NCBI GenBank assembly: GCA_947383145.1
Contig: CANDCH010000002.1
Coordinates: 174,204-238,203 of the forward strand
Origin: an uncultured bacterium
GTDB lineage: Bacteria; Bacillota; Clostridia; Oscillospirales; Oscillospiraceae
Direction of reading: 5' to 3'
Length of the DNA stretch: 64,000 nt
In this document: piece by piece, positions 26,244 to 33,800 of the stretch
Numbering within the stretch: position 1 is the first letter of the stretch
How the letters are laid out: each line of letters opens with the position of its first letter
Program-made: the position numbers and the translations under genes
The notes under the pieces: model-generated
What the model saw: the letters and a program-made list of their open reading frames with translations, nothing else
Databases searched by the model: none
What the model was told of the DNA's origin: nothing

Positions 26244-26969
26244 ATGTCAGGACATTCCAAATGGCATAACATCCAAAAGACCAAGGGCGCGGCGGACGCC
26301 AAGCGCTCTCAGGCGTTCACCAAAATCGCCCGGGAGATCATTGTGGCCGTCAAGACCGGCGGCTCCGGCGACCCCAGCAACAACTCCCGCCTTGCCACCG
26401 TCATCGCCAAGGCCCGTGCGGCCAATATGCCCAACGACAACATCAAGCGCACCATCGACAAGGCGGTGGGCTCCGGCAACGCCAACGACTACGAGGCCAT
26501 CACCTACGAGGGGTACGGCCCCGGCGGCGTGGCCGTCATTGTGGAGACCCTCACCGACAACCGCAACCGCACCGCCTCCGAGGTGCGCCACTGCTTCGAC
26601 AAGTTCGGCGGCAACCTGGGGGCCACCGGCTGCGTGTCCTGGTCCTTCGACCAGAAGGGCGTGCTGGTCATCGAGCGGGAGGACCTGGACGAGGAGGTGT
26701 CCATGATGGACGCCCTGGACTGCGGCGCCGCCGACTTTGAGGCCGACGAGGACTGCTTCACCGTCTACACCGCCCCGGATGATTTCGGCGCGGTGCTGGC
26801 CGCCATGGAGGAGAAGGGCTATGTGTTCGCCTCCGCCAAGGTGGAGATGGTGCCCCAGAATTACGTGTCGCTGTCCGCCGAGGGCGACGTCAAAAACATG
26901 GAGAAGCTCATTGACATGATGGAGGACAACGACGACGTGCAGAACGTCTGGCACAACTGGGACGAGTAA
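26244..26969 (+). CDS. yebC: YebC/PmpR family regulator/translation factor
   Basis: 241 residues. The N-terminus MSGHSKWHNIQKTKGAADAK is diagnostic, and ANMPNDNIKRTIDKA, YEGYGPGGVA and the acidic C-terminal domain are all present at the family's normal length. YebC proteins were named as DNA-binding regulators; recent work assigns YebC-type (TACO1-like) members a role in relieving ribosome stalling. The gene is monocistronic between convergent neighbours and ends in a strong terminator. Confidence 0.95.
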   Translation: MSGHSKWHNIQKTKGAADAKRSQAFTKIAREIIVAVKTGGSGDPSNNSRLATVIAKARAANMPNDNIKRTIDKAVGSGNANDYEAITYEGYGPGGVAVIVETLTDNRNRTASEVRHCFDKFGGNLGATGCVSWSFDQKGVLVIEREDLDEEVSMMDALDCGAADFEADEDCFTVYTAPDDFGAVLAAMEEKGYVFASAKVEMVPQNYVSLSAEGDVKNMEKLIDMMEDNDDVQNVWHNWDE

Positions 26970-26982
26970 ATAGTGGAACACA

Positions 26983-27013
26983 GGGCCGGACGCTCCGCGT
27001 CCGGCCCGTTTTT
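26983..27013 (+). terminator. Terminator of yebC
   Basis: Perfect 11-bp stem GGGCCGGACGC/GCGTCCGGCCC with a 3-base loop, then GTTTTTATTT. It lies against the convergent proC end. Confidence 0.9.
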
Positions 27014-27836
27014 ATTTGCCGAGCTGGGTATTTTTACGCCAGGCGGCCAGCACCGCGTTCATGGCGGCGGCCCGCAGGCCCCCCCGCTCCAGCTCGGCCA
27101 CCCCGGCGATGGTGGAGCCGCCGGGGGAGCACACCTCGTCCTTGAGCTGGCCGGGATGCCTTCCGCTCTCCAGCACCATGGCCGCCGCCCCCAGCACCGT
27201 CTGGGCGGCGTATTCCAGGGCCTGCCGCCGGGGCAGGCCCGCCGCCACGCCGCCGTCGGCCAGCGCTTCAATGTAGGGGTAGACAAAGGCGGGGCCGCAT
27301 CCGGCCACGGCGGAGAACTGATCCATCAGGTGCTCATCAATGCGCTCCACCCGGCCCGTGGCGGACAAAAGCTCCTCCACGCACCGGAGACGGGCCTCCT
27401 CCACCCCCGCCCGGGCGCACAGGGCGGTCATGCCCCTGCCGATGGCCACGCAGGTGTTGGGCATGACGCGCACCAGGGGCACGGCGTACCCCGTCTCCCC
27501 CAGATAGTCCCGCATGGTCTCCAGCTCCACCCCCGCGGCCATGGACACCAGCACCCTGTCCTCCCCGGCGGCGTGGAGCTCGTACAGCTGCCGCCCCAGC
27601 TCCGCCAGCAGGGGGCGCATTCCCTGGGGCTTCACCCCCAGAAAGACGTATTCGGCCTCCCCCACGGCGGCGGCGCAGCTCCGGGCGGCGGTACAGCCCA
27701 ATTCCGCCGCCAGAGCCTCCGCCTTGGCCGGGGTCCGGTTGAACAGCACCACCTGGTCCGCGCCCACGGCCCGGCACGCCGCCCGGGCCAGCGCCCCGCC
27801 CATATTCCCCACGCCGATAAAAGCCGCCTTTTTCAT
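27012..27836 (-). CDS. proC: Pyrroline-5-carboxylate reductase ProC
   Basis: 274 residues from the ATG at 27836. Last step of proline synthesis: NAD(P)H reduction of pyrroline-5-carboxylate. The Rossmann loop is GVGNMGGA (7-14); the dimerisation domain has AVAGCGPAFVYPYIEALADGG and the C-terminal CSPGGSTIAGVAELE signature. proA/proB are not nearby. Confidence 0.95.
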   Translation of the reverse strand: MKKAAFIGVGNMGGALARAACRAVGADQVVLFNRTPAKAEALAAELGCTAARSCAAAVGEAEYVFLGVKPQGMRPLLAELGRQLYELHAAGEDRVLVSMAAGVELETMRDYLGETGYAVPLVRVMPNTCVAIGRGMTALCARAGVEEARLRCVEELLSATGRVERIDEHLMDQFSAVAGCGPAFVYPYIEALADGGVAAGLPRRQALEYAAQTVLGAAAMVLESGRHPGQLKDEVCSPGGSTIAGVAELERGGLRAAAMNAVLAAWRKNTQLGK

Positions 27837-27902
27837 GTGATCCCCGCTTTCCCAAAAGGTATCCCAATTATAGCCCCCCCATTGAAAAACTGCAAGGAGA
27901 AA

Positions 27903-27931
27903 TTGACAACCGGGGAAAAATCCTGTAAAAT
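27903..27931 (+). promoter_or_regulatory. Promoter of the 74-residue protein gene
   Basis: TTGACA (27903-27908), 17-base spacer, TAAAAT (27926-27931), with GAGGAGGGA just before the ATG at 27962. Confidence 0.8.
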
Positions 27932-27961
27932 AAAGCGCCATAAAACAGAGGAGGGAATCCC

Positions 27962-28186
27962 ATGGACATCAAAAAGATCATCGAGGACATTGTGGAGAAG
28001 ATTAAAAACGACGAGGACCTGCAAAAGCAGTTCCTCAGCGACCCTGTGGCGGCGCTGAAGGAGCTCACCGGCATCGACCTGCCCACCGACCAGCTGGAGG
28101 GCGTGGTGGCCGGGGTGAAGGCCAAGCTCACCGCCGACAACATCGGCGGCGCCCTCAAGGGCCTGGGCGGGCTGTTCAAAAAGTAA
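27962..28186 (+). CDS. Small leader-peptide-like protein of unknown function
   Basis: 74 residues with its own promoter, an excellent GAGGAGG site and its own terminator, so it is surely a gene. The N-terminal helix (IEDIVEKIKNDEDLQKQF) followed by LSDPVAALKELTGIDLP resembles the leader region of nitrile-hydratase-type/Nif11-type peptides (a helix, then D-P-x-x-A-L-x-x-x-x-G-I-x-L-P). The tail is short, Gly/Leu/Lys-rich (GGALKGLGGLFKK) and has no Cys, Ser or Thr near the end. Similar small proteins are common in Clostridia without known role. It could be a peptide precursor or just a small helical protein; no modification enzyme is adjacent. Confidence 0.75.
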   Translation: MDIKKIIEDIVEKIKNDEDLQKQFLSDPVAALKELTGIDLPTDQLEGVVAGVKAKLTADNIGGALKGLGGLFKK

Positions 28187-28224
28187 AAAAGAGGTCCCGC
28201 CGCGGCTGCGGCGGGACCTCTTTT
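28187..28224. terminator. Bidirectional terminator
   Basis: Perfect 17-bp stem (AAAAGAGGTCCCGCCGC and its complement) with a GGCT loop, T-tract on both sides. It serves the 74-residue gene and the convergent acetyltransferase gene, whose stop codon is inside the arm. Confidence 0.92.
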
Positions 28225-28717
28225 ATCCTCTGCGCTCGTAAATCATCCGCAGCTCCGTCACGGGCGCGCCCAGCGCCAGCTCCGCCTCCGCCCCGTCAAA
28301 GCGGAAGCCGTACCGCGTGTAGAACCGGATGGCCCGCTCATTGCCCCTGAGCACCCAGAGCGCAATCCGCCGGAAGCCGGAAAGCCGGTCCAGGGCGGCG
28401 TTCATCAGCGCGAAGCCCACCCCCCTGCCCTGGTACTCCTTCAGCACATAGATGGCGAAGACTTCGCCGCACTCCGGCAGCGTTCCGTCCCGGTACGGGC
28501 CGTAGGCCGCGAACCCGACCACCCGCTCCCCGTCCTTGGCGGTAATGATATTCTCGGGCCACCGGCGCGCCGTCTCCCTGCATTTTTCCAGGGTGACGCC
28601 GCGCATATACGCCGGGTCTATCAGCCCCGTATAGGTCTCATGCCAGGCCTTGTAGTGCACATATGCCTTTCCGTCCAGCTCCGCCTCGGTCTCCACGGGC
28701 TTGATGACAAGCTCCAA
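28223..28717 (-). CDS. GNAT family N-acetyltransferase
   Basis: 164 residues if translation starts at the TTG at 28717, which has GGAGG 8 bases upstream; a GTG at 28726 directly abuts that site and is less likely. The acetyl-CoA loop is VLKEYQGRGVGFALMNAAL (Q/R-x-x-G-x-G/A) and the C-terminal NERAIRFYTRYGFR is typical of RimI-like GNATs. Substrate unknown. It follows leuA by about 30 bases and may be cotranscribed. Confidence 0.85.
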   Translation of the reverse strand: MELVIKPVETEAELDGKAYVHYKAWHETYTGLIDPAYMRGVTLEKCRETARRWPENIITAKDGERVVGFAAYGPYRDGTLPECGEVFAIYVLKEYQGRGVGFALMNAALDRLSGFRRIALWVLRGNERAIRFYTRYGFRFDGAEAELALGAPVTELRMIYERRG

Positions 28718-28750
28718 GCGGTCCACCTCCAGGCTTCTACGCGCCTGCCC

Positions 28751-30445
28751 TCACGCCAGGGAGCGGTTGATGGCGCACAAGATGGCCCGGAGGGACGCCC
28801 GGCTGATGTTGTGGCTCTTGCCCACGCCGAACACGTCCCGTCCCTGGGGGTCCTTCAGGTGGATGTAGCACACCGCCTGGGTGTCCGAGCCGGAGGAGAT
28901 GGCGTGCTCCTTGTAGTCCACAAACTGGTAGCCCTCGATGTGCCCCTCGGGCAGGTCGTGGAGGGCGTTGAAGAAGGCGTCGATGGGGCCGTTGCCCTCC
29001 CCCCGGGCGGCCATTACCCTGCCCTTCCAGCCCACCTCGCCGATGAAGACCACCTGACTGGCGTCCCCGTGGCGGCCGTCCTCCAGGAAGGAGTGGCGCT
29101 CCAGCTGATAGGTCTTGGGGACGGACAGGTACTCCCGGTCGAACAGGGCGAAAATCTGGTCCGGCTTCAGCTCCCTGCCCACCCGGTCGGACTCCCTCTG
29201 GACCACCGCGCCGAACTCGGCGTGCATCGCCTTGGGCAGGTCGTAGCCGAAGCTCTGCATCATCACGAAGGCCGCGCCCCCCTTGCCCGACTGGGAGTTG
29301 ATGCGGATGATGGGCTCGTACTGCCGCCCCACGTCGGCGGGGTCGATGGGCAGATAGGGCACCTCCCAGCGGTCGGTGCCGCTCTCGTTCATATAGTGCA
29401 CGCCCTTGTTGATGGCGTCCTGGTGGCTGCCGGAGAAGGCGGTGAACACCAGCTCCCCCACATAGGGCTGCCGCTCCCCCACCTTCATCTTGGTGCACCG
29501 CTCGTACATGTCCCGGATCTTGTTGATGTCGTGGAAGTCCAGCCGGGGGTCCACTCCCTGGGTCCACATATTCATGGCCAGGGTCACCATGTCCACGTTG
29601 CCGGTTCGCTCGCCGTTGCCGAACAGGGTGGCCTCCACCCGCTCCGCCCCCGCCAGCAGGCCCAGCTCGGTGGTGGCCACGCCGGTGCCCCGGTCGTTGT
29701 GGGGGTGGAGGGAGATGATGGCCCGCTCCCGGCCGGGGAGCTTTCGGATGAAGTACTCCAGCATGTCGGCGAACTGGTTGGGCAGGCAGTTCTCCACGGT
29801 GGTGGGCAGGTTGAGGATCACCTTGTCCCGCTCGGTGGCGTGGAGGTGGTCCAGCACGGCGGCGCAGATATCTACCGCGTAATCCATTTCCGTCCCCATA
29901 AATGATTCCGGGGAGTATTCATAGCGCAGGTTCATCCCCCGGGCGATCACCGGCTGGGCCATCTCGTAGATGAGGTCCGCCGCGTCGGTGGCGATTTTGG
30001 TGATACCCGCGCAGTCCATGTGGAACACCACCTTGCGCTGGAGGGTGGAGGTGGAGTTGTAGAAGTGCAGGATGACGTTTTTGGCCCCCTCGATGGCCTC
30101 GAAGGTCTTCTTGATGAGGTGCTCCCGGGCCTGGACCAGCACCTGGATGGTCACGTCGTCCGGGATGTGCCCCCCCTTGATGAGCTCCCGGCAGATCTCG
30201 TATTCCGTCTCGCTGGCGGAGGGAAACCCGATCTCGATCTCCTTCACCCCGATATCCACCAGGGTGTGGAAGTACTCCAGCTTTTCCTCCAGGTTCATGG
30301 GATCGACAAGGGCCTGGTTGCCGTCCCGCAGGTCCACCGAACACCACACGGGGGCCTGGGTGATGGTCCTGTCCGGCCAGGTGCGGCCCTGAATGGGCTG
30401 CGGTGTAAAGGGAATGTACTTCTCAAATCCGGGCTTCAGGTTCAT
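28751..30445 (-). CDS. leuA: 2-isopropylmalate synthase LeuA (long, type 2)
   Basis: 564 residues. First committed step of leucine synthesis: condensation of acetyl-CoA with 2-oxoisovalerate. WCSVDLRDGNQALVDPM carries the metal-binding Asp and catalytic Arg; SLHPHNDRGTG has the HxH metal site. The C-terminal 150 residues form the leucine-binding regulatory domain (DFRDIN is absent, but HAISSGSDTQAVCYIHL fits LeuA_dimer). The MNLKPGFEKYIPFTPQPI start is typical of LeuA2. AAAGGAGG precedes the ATG and a T-box leader controls it. leuBCD are not in the window. Confidence 0.95.
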   Translation of the reverse strand: MNLKPGFEKYIPFTPQPIQGRTWPDRTITQAPVWCSVDLRDGNQALVDPMNLEEKLEYFHTLVDIGVKEIEIGFPSASETEYEICRELIKGGHIPDDVTIQVLVQAREHLIKKTFEAIEGAKNVILHFYNSTSTLQRKVVFHMDCAGITKIATDAADLIYEMAQPVIARGMNLRYEYSPESFMGTEMDYAVDICAAVLDHLHATERDKVILNLPTTVENCLPNQFADMLEYFIRKLPGRERAIISLHPHNDRGTGVATTELGLLAGAERVEATLFGNGERTGNVDMVTLAMNMWTQGVDPRLDFHDINKIRDMYERCTKMKVGERQPYVGELVFTAFSGSHQDAINKGVHYMNESGTDRWEVPYLPIDPADVGRQYEPIIRINSQSGKGGAAFVMMQSFGYDLPKAMHAEFGAVVQRESDRVGRELKPDQIFALFDREYLSVPKTYQLERHSFLEDGRHGDASQVVFIGEVGWKGRVMAARGEGNGPIDAFFNALHDLPEGHIEGYQFVDYKEHAISSGSDTQAVCYIHLKDPQGRDVFGVGKSHNISRASLRAILCAINRSLA

Positions 30446-30474
30446 GGCGTTTTCCTCCTTTGGAAATTCGGGGA

Positions 30475-30743
30475 CAAAAAAACGCCCCCGACAGTGATGT
30501 CAGGGGCGTGACGAAACCATCACGCGGTACCACCCTAGTTCCGCATACGGTTACCCGGTATGCGCTCCTGGCCTCAATCAAGGCCGCGGTCTGTAACGGG
30601 ACCTCCCGTCCAATCCTACTCACGGTTCAGATTGGCGGCTCCGGGGCCAGTATCCACGCGGCGTCCCGCGCCGGCTCGCACCAGCCGCCGGCTCTCTGAG
30701 CGGGGGACAGGCCGCGTCTTGTTCCCATCCACGCCTTTTGCTG
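30475..30743 (-). promoter_or_regulatory. leuA: T-box riboswitch upstream of leuA (leucine)
   Basis: On the minus strand the T-box core AGGGTGGTACCGCG (30536-30523) is present in full; its TGGT would pair with the ACCA end of an uncharged tRNA with discriminator A, as in tRNA-Leu. Upstream are a stem I with CAGAGAG and GGCTGGTGCGAGCC, a candidate specifier CTG (Leu) in GGATACTGGCC, and a stem III-like GTGAGTAGGATTGG. Downstream is the terminator CGCCCCTGACA/TGTCGGGGGCG with TTTTTTT (30508-30476). The leader should let leuA be read only when tRNA-Leu is uncharged. Confidence 0.92.
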
Positions 30744-30749
30744 AGAGGT

Positions 30750-30779
30750 ATTATACCGTGGAGCCGGGGGGATTGTCAA
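30750..30779 (-). promoter_or_regulatory. leuA: Promoter of the leuA T-box transcript
   Basis: Minus strand TTGACA (30779-30774), 18-base spacer, TATAAT (30755-30750), just ahead of the leader RNA. Confidence 0.85.
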
Positions 30780-30864
30780 GGGCCAGTTTCCGGCGTCCCC
30801 TTCCTCCTTCGTGTTGAGAAACGCTTATAAAAATTTTCCATCGTCAAAATGACGGAACGGGAGG

Positions 30865-31185
30865 TTATACGTCAAACAAAAATACATTTGGCACAGCATG
30901 AGGACCAAAGGCCCTTACTGCCGTTCGATACATGGCCTTTGCATGGATTCGGTCGTGCCAAATGAAGCGTCTCAATACCTTTCTCAATGACCACTCTTCC
31001 TCATAGCTTCCAAGGCGAACCGCGTTTTTCAAGAAATCCGGCTGGCTCTCTAATGCCGCGAATCCGCGCTCCCTGCATTCCAGGATGCTTCCCTCGTTAT
31101 CCGCGGGAACGCCAATTTCTCCAAAGTTTTCCGCGAACAGGATGCTGTCATTGCCGTTGTGTTCCCATATGCATCTTATTTTCAT
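30865..31185 (-). CDS. Small protein, probably an internally deleted DinB-like gene
   Basis: 106 residues. The first 20 (MKIRCIWEHNGNDSILFAEN) and the last 85 (GEIGVPADNEG..SYEEEWSLRKVLRRFIWHDRIHAKAMYR) look like the two ends of a longer Firmicutes protein; the C-terminal WHDRIHAKAM helix is typical of DinB/DUF664-type proteins. The join near residue 21 suggests an in-frame internal deletion of roughly 100 residues. Base composition is more AT-rich than the neighbours. I judge it a degenerate gene that still has an open frame. Confidence 0.5.
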   Translation of the reverse strand: MKIRCIWEHNGNDSILFAENFGEIGVPADNEGSILECRERGFAALESQPDFLKNAVRLGSYEEEWSLRKVLRRFIWHDRIHAKAMYRTAVRAFGPHAVPNVFLFDV

Positions 31186-31265
31186 GGCCCGGCGCTCCCT
31201 TCCTTAATCAAGCGTCACTTATACCATGCCGTCCTCCCCCGGCGCAAGGGGAGCGCCGTTTTTTC

Positions 31266-31315
31266 TTGACAAGCCCTCCCCGGCGGGCTATAATACAGAT
31301 AGTTCAAAACAGAAC
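31266..31315 (+). promoter_or_regulatory. Promoter and candidate MarR operator
   Basis: TTGACA (31266-31271), 17 bases, TATAAT (31289-31294), then GTTC-AAAACA-GAAC (31302-31315), a dyad lying at the expected transcription start. The dyad is well placed for autorepression by the MarR protein encoded next. Confidence 0.65.
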
Positions 31316-31332
31316 AAAAAGGAGGGAGTGAA

Positions 31333-31764
31333 ATGACCGGGGACTTTTGGGACAACGCGCTGCTGCTCAAGGGGCTGTACGACCAGGCGCTGGACCCGGT
31401 GGCCCAGCGGTGGGAGCTCACCCGGATGGAGCTTGACCTGCTGCTTTTCCTGCATAACAACCCGGACCGGGCCACGGCGGCGGAGGCCGCCCGCCTGCGC
31501 CGGTGGACCAAGTCCCACGTGTCGGCGGCGGTCCACAGCCTCAAGGCCAGGGGCATGCTGGCCGCCGAGCACCCGGAGGGCAACCGCAAAACCCTGCGCC
31601 TCACTCCCCTGCCCGCCGCCGGAGAGGCGGTCCGCCAGGGGACGGAGGCACAGGGGGCCTTTTTTCAGGCCATGCGCCGGGGGTTCACCCGGTCGGAGGA
31701 ACAGGTTTTGGAGTCCATCTCGGAAAAAATCGCCCGGAACATCCGGGACACCATGGAAAAGTGA
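31333..31764 (+). CDS. MarR family transcriptional regulator
   Basis: 143 residues. Winged-helix region: LTRMELDLLLFLHNN, then ATAAEAARLRRWTKSHVSAAVHSLKARGML (recognition helix) and the wing AEHPEGNRKTLRLTP. N- and C-terminal helices for dimerisation are present. AAGGAGGG precedes the ATG. Followed after 9 bases by a TauE/SafE exporter gene, so it probably represses that exporter and itself in response to a small organic anion or phenolic ligand. Confidence 0.88.
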   Translation: MTGDFWDNALLLKGLYDQALDPVAQRWELTRMELDLLLFLHNNPDRATAAEAARLRRWTKSHVSAAVHSLKARGMLAAEHPEGNRKTLRLTPLPAAGEAVRQGTEAQGAFFQAMRRGFTRSEEQVLESISEKIARNIRDTMEK

Positions 31765-31773
31765 GGTCTTTTT

Positions 31774-32541
31774 GTGTTCACCTTTGTCATCTGCTTTCTG
31801 GCGGGACTGGGCGCGGGACTGGGCACCGGCTTCGCGGGCATGAGCGCCGCCGCCGTCATCAGCCCCATGCTCATCACCTTCCTCCACATTGAGCCCTATG
31901 AGGCGGTGGGCATCGCGCTGGCCAGCGATGTGCTGGCCAGCGCCGTGTCCGCCTGGACCTACGGCAAAAACGGGAATCTGGATGTGAAAAACGGCTTTGT
32001 GATGATGATTTCCGTGCTGTGCTTCACCCTGGCGGGCAGCTGGGTATCCAGCCTGGTGCCCGCCTCCGCCATGGGGGGCTTCTCCACCTGGATGACCCTG
32101 CTGCTGGGAATCAAGTTCATCGTCAGGCCCGTCATGACCACCAGGGAGGCCATGGCGGCGGCAGACCCCAAACGGCGGGCGGTCCAGTCCGTCCTGTGCG
32201 GGATGCTCGTCGGCTTTATCTGCGGCTTTGTGGGGGCCGGGGGCGGCATGATGATGCTGCTCATCCTCACCTCCGTGCTGGGCTACGAGCTCAAAACCGC
32301 CGTGGGCACCAGCGTGTTCATCATGACCTTCACCGCCTTCACCGGGGCGGCGGGCCACTTTGCCATCGGCGGCATGCCGGACTGGACGGCGCTGGGGCTG
32401 TGCGTGCTGTCCACCCTGCTGTGGGCGCGGATTGCCGCCCGGTTTGCCAACAAGGCCAGCCCCGCCGTCCTCAACCGGGCCACCGGCGCGGTGCTGGCGG
32501 CGCTGGGCGGGGCGATCCTGGCGGTGAATTATCTGAGCTGA
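31774..32541 (+). CDS. TauE/SafE family sulfite/organosulfonate exporter-like protein
   Basis: 255 residues from a GTG with GAGG 8 bases upstream. Eight hydrophobic segments in two halves. Each half begins with the family's glycine-rich helix (GLGAGLGTGFAGMSAAAVISP, then GFICGFVGAGGGMMMLLIL). Members export sulfite, sulfoacetate, taurine-derived or other anions; the substrate here is unknown. In an operon with MarR. Confidence 0.88.
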   Translation: MFTFVICFLAGLGAGLGTGFAGMSAAAVISPMLITFLHIEPYEAVGIALASDVLASAVSAWTYGKNGNLDVKNGFVMMISVLCFTLAGSWVSSLVPASAMGGFSTWMTLLLGIKFIVRPVMTTREAMAAADPKRRAVQSVLCGMLVGFICGFVGAGGGMMMLLILTSVLGYELKTAVGTSVFIMTFTAFTGAAGHFAIGGMPDWTALGLCVLSTLLWARIAARFANKASPAVLNRATGAVLAALGGAILAVNYLS

Positions 32542-32567
32542 GCGCATACGGCTCCCGGGGCTTTTTC

Positions 32568-32596
32568 TTGACAGCGGGGGCGGGACCGGCTATAAT
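32568..32596 (+). promoter_or_regulatory. mnmA: Promoter of mnmA
   Basis: TTGACA (32568-32573), 17-base spacer, TATAAT (32591-32596): perfect hexamers about 30 bases before the GTG start. Confidence 0.85.
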
Positions 32597-32625
32597 ACAG
32601 GGAATCAGCCGGGGGGTGCGGAGCG

Positions 32626-33678
32626 GTGGCGGAACACAACAAGCGGGTGCTGGCGGCCATGAGCGGCGGGGTGGACTCCAGCGTGGCGGTATGCCTGCTC
32701 AGGGAGCGGGGGTTTGACTGCGTGGGAGTTACCATGAAGCTGCTGGGCAGCGCTCCCCAGGATCTGGAGGACGCACGGAGCGCCGCCCGCCGCCTGGGTA
32801 TCCCCCACCACGTGCTTGACCTGACCGCCGAGTTTGAGGCCCAGGTGGTCCGGCGGTTTGTGGACGCCTATGAGCGGGGGGACACCCCCAATCCCTGCGT
32901 GGACTGCAACCGGCGCCTGAAGTTCGGCCTGCTGTATGAAAAGGCCCGGGAGCTGGGCTGCGAGTACCTCGCCACCGGCCACTACGCCCGCATTGCGGAG
33001 GACGGCCAAGGCGGCTTCCGCCTGGCCAAGGCCGCCGACCCCGGCCGGGACCAGAGCTATGTGCTCTACCCCATTCCCCGGCAAAGGCTGGCCCGCACCC
33101 TTTTTCCCCTGGGGGAGCTGACCAAGGCCCAGGTGCGGGCCATCGCGGAGCGGGAGGGCTTTCCCAACGCCCAAAAGCGGGACAGCCAGGACATCTGCTT
33201 CATCCCGGACGGGGACTATCCCGCCTTTTTGGAGCGGTACACCGGCAAAACCTATCCCGCCGGGGACATTCTGGACCTGGAGGGCAGGGTGGTGGGCCGC
33301 CACCGGGGGGCGGCGGGGCTCACCATCGGCCAGCGCAGAGGGGTGGGGGTGTCCTCCGGCGGGCGGATCTACGTGTGCGCCAAGTGCATGGAGGCCAATA
33401 CCGTCACCGTGGGGCCGGAGGAGGCCCTCTACTCCACCGGCTGCGGCGCGGCGGACTGGAATTGGCTCATCGAGACGCCGTCAAAGCCTTTTCGGGCCCT
33501 GGTCAAGACCCGCTACCGCCAGCGGGAGCAGCCGGCGGAGGTGTTTCCCGCCGGGGACCGGGTGAGGCTGACCTTTGCCCAGCCCCAGCGGGCGGTGACG
33601 CCGGGGCAGGCGGCGGTGGTCTATGATGAGAGCGGCGCGGTGCTGGGCGGAGGCACCGTCGACGAGGTCATAAAATAA
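32626..33678 (+). CDS. mnmA: tRNA-specific 2-thiouridylase MnmA
   Basis: 350 residues from a GTG. Thiolates U34 of tRNA-Glu/Gln/Lys. PP-loop AAMSGGVDSSVAVCLL binds ATP; the catalytic cysteine pair is in NPCVDCNRRLKFG and SQDICFIPDG; LATGHYARI and DQSYVLY are also family landmarks. Normal length. The stop codon lies inside a perfect 24-bp palindrome. Confidence 0.95.
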   Translation: MAEHNKRVLAAMSGGVDSSVAVCLLRERGFDCVGVTMKLLGSAPQDLEDARSAARRLGIPHHVLDLTAEFEAQVVRRFVDAYERGDTPNPCVDCNRRLKFGLLYEKARELGCEYLATGHYARIAEDGQGGFRLAKAADPGRDQSYVLYPIPRQRLARTLFPLGELTKAQVRAIAEREGFPNAQKRDSQDICFIPDGDYPAFLERYTGKTYPAGDILDLEGRVVGRHRGAAGLTIGQRRGVGVSSGGRIYVCAKCMEANTVTVGPEEALYSTGCGAADWNWLIETPSKPFRALVKTRYRQREQPAEVFPAGDRVRLTFAQPQRAVTPGQAAVVYDESGAVLGGGTVDEVIK

Positions 33679-33720
33679 CCATTGGGCGCGCCCTGAGGCG
33701 CGCCCAATGGTTATTTTATG
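33669..33720. terminator. Perfect 24-bp palindromic terminator at the mnmA stop codon
   Basis: Arms 33669-33692 and 33697-33720 are fully complementary around a CTGA loop. The left arm contains the last codons and TAA of mnmA; the right arm ends in TTATTTTATG. Long enough to act in both directions. Confidence 0.88.
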
Positions 33721-33800
33721 ACGGTTCAGCCGCCGGACTGCCTGCGGCGGTCAAAAATTCCGTTGATCCCTCTTTGCGGGAAAAAGGAACGCGCCCGTCC

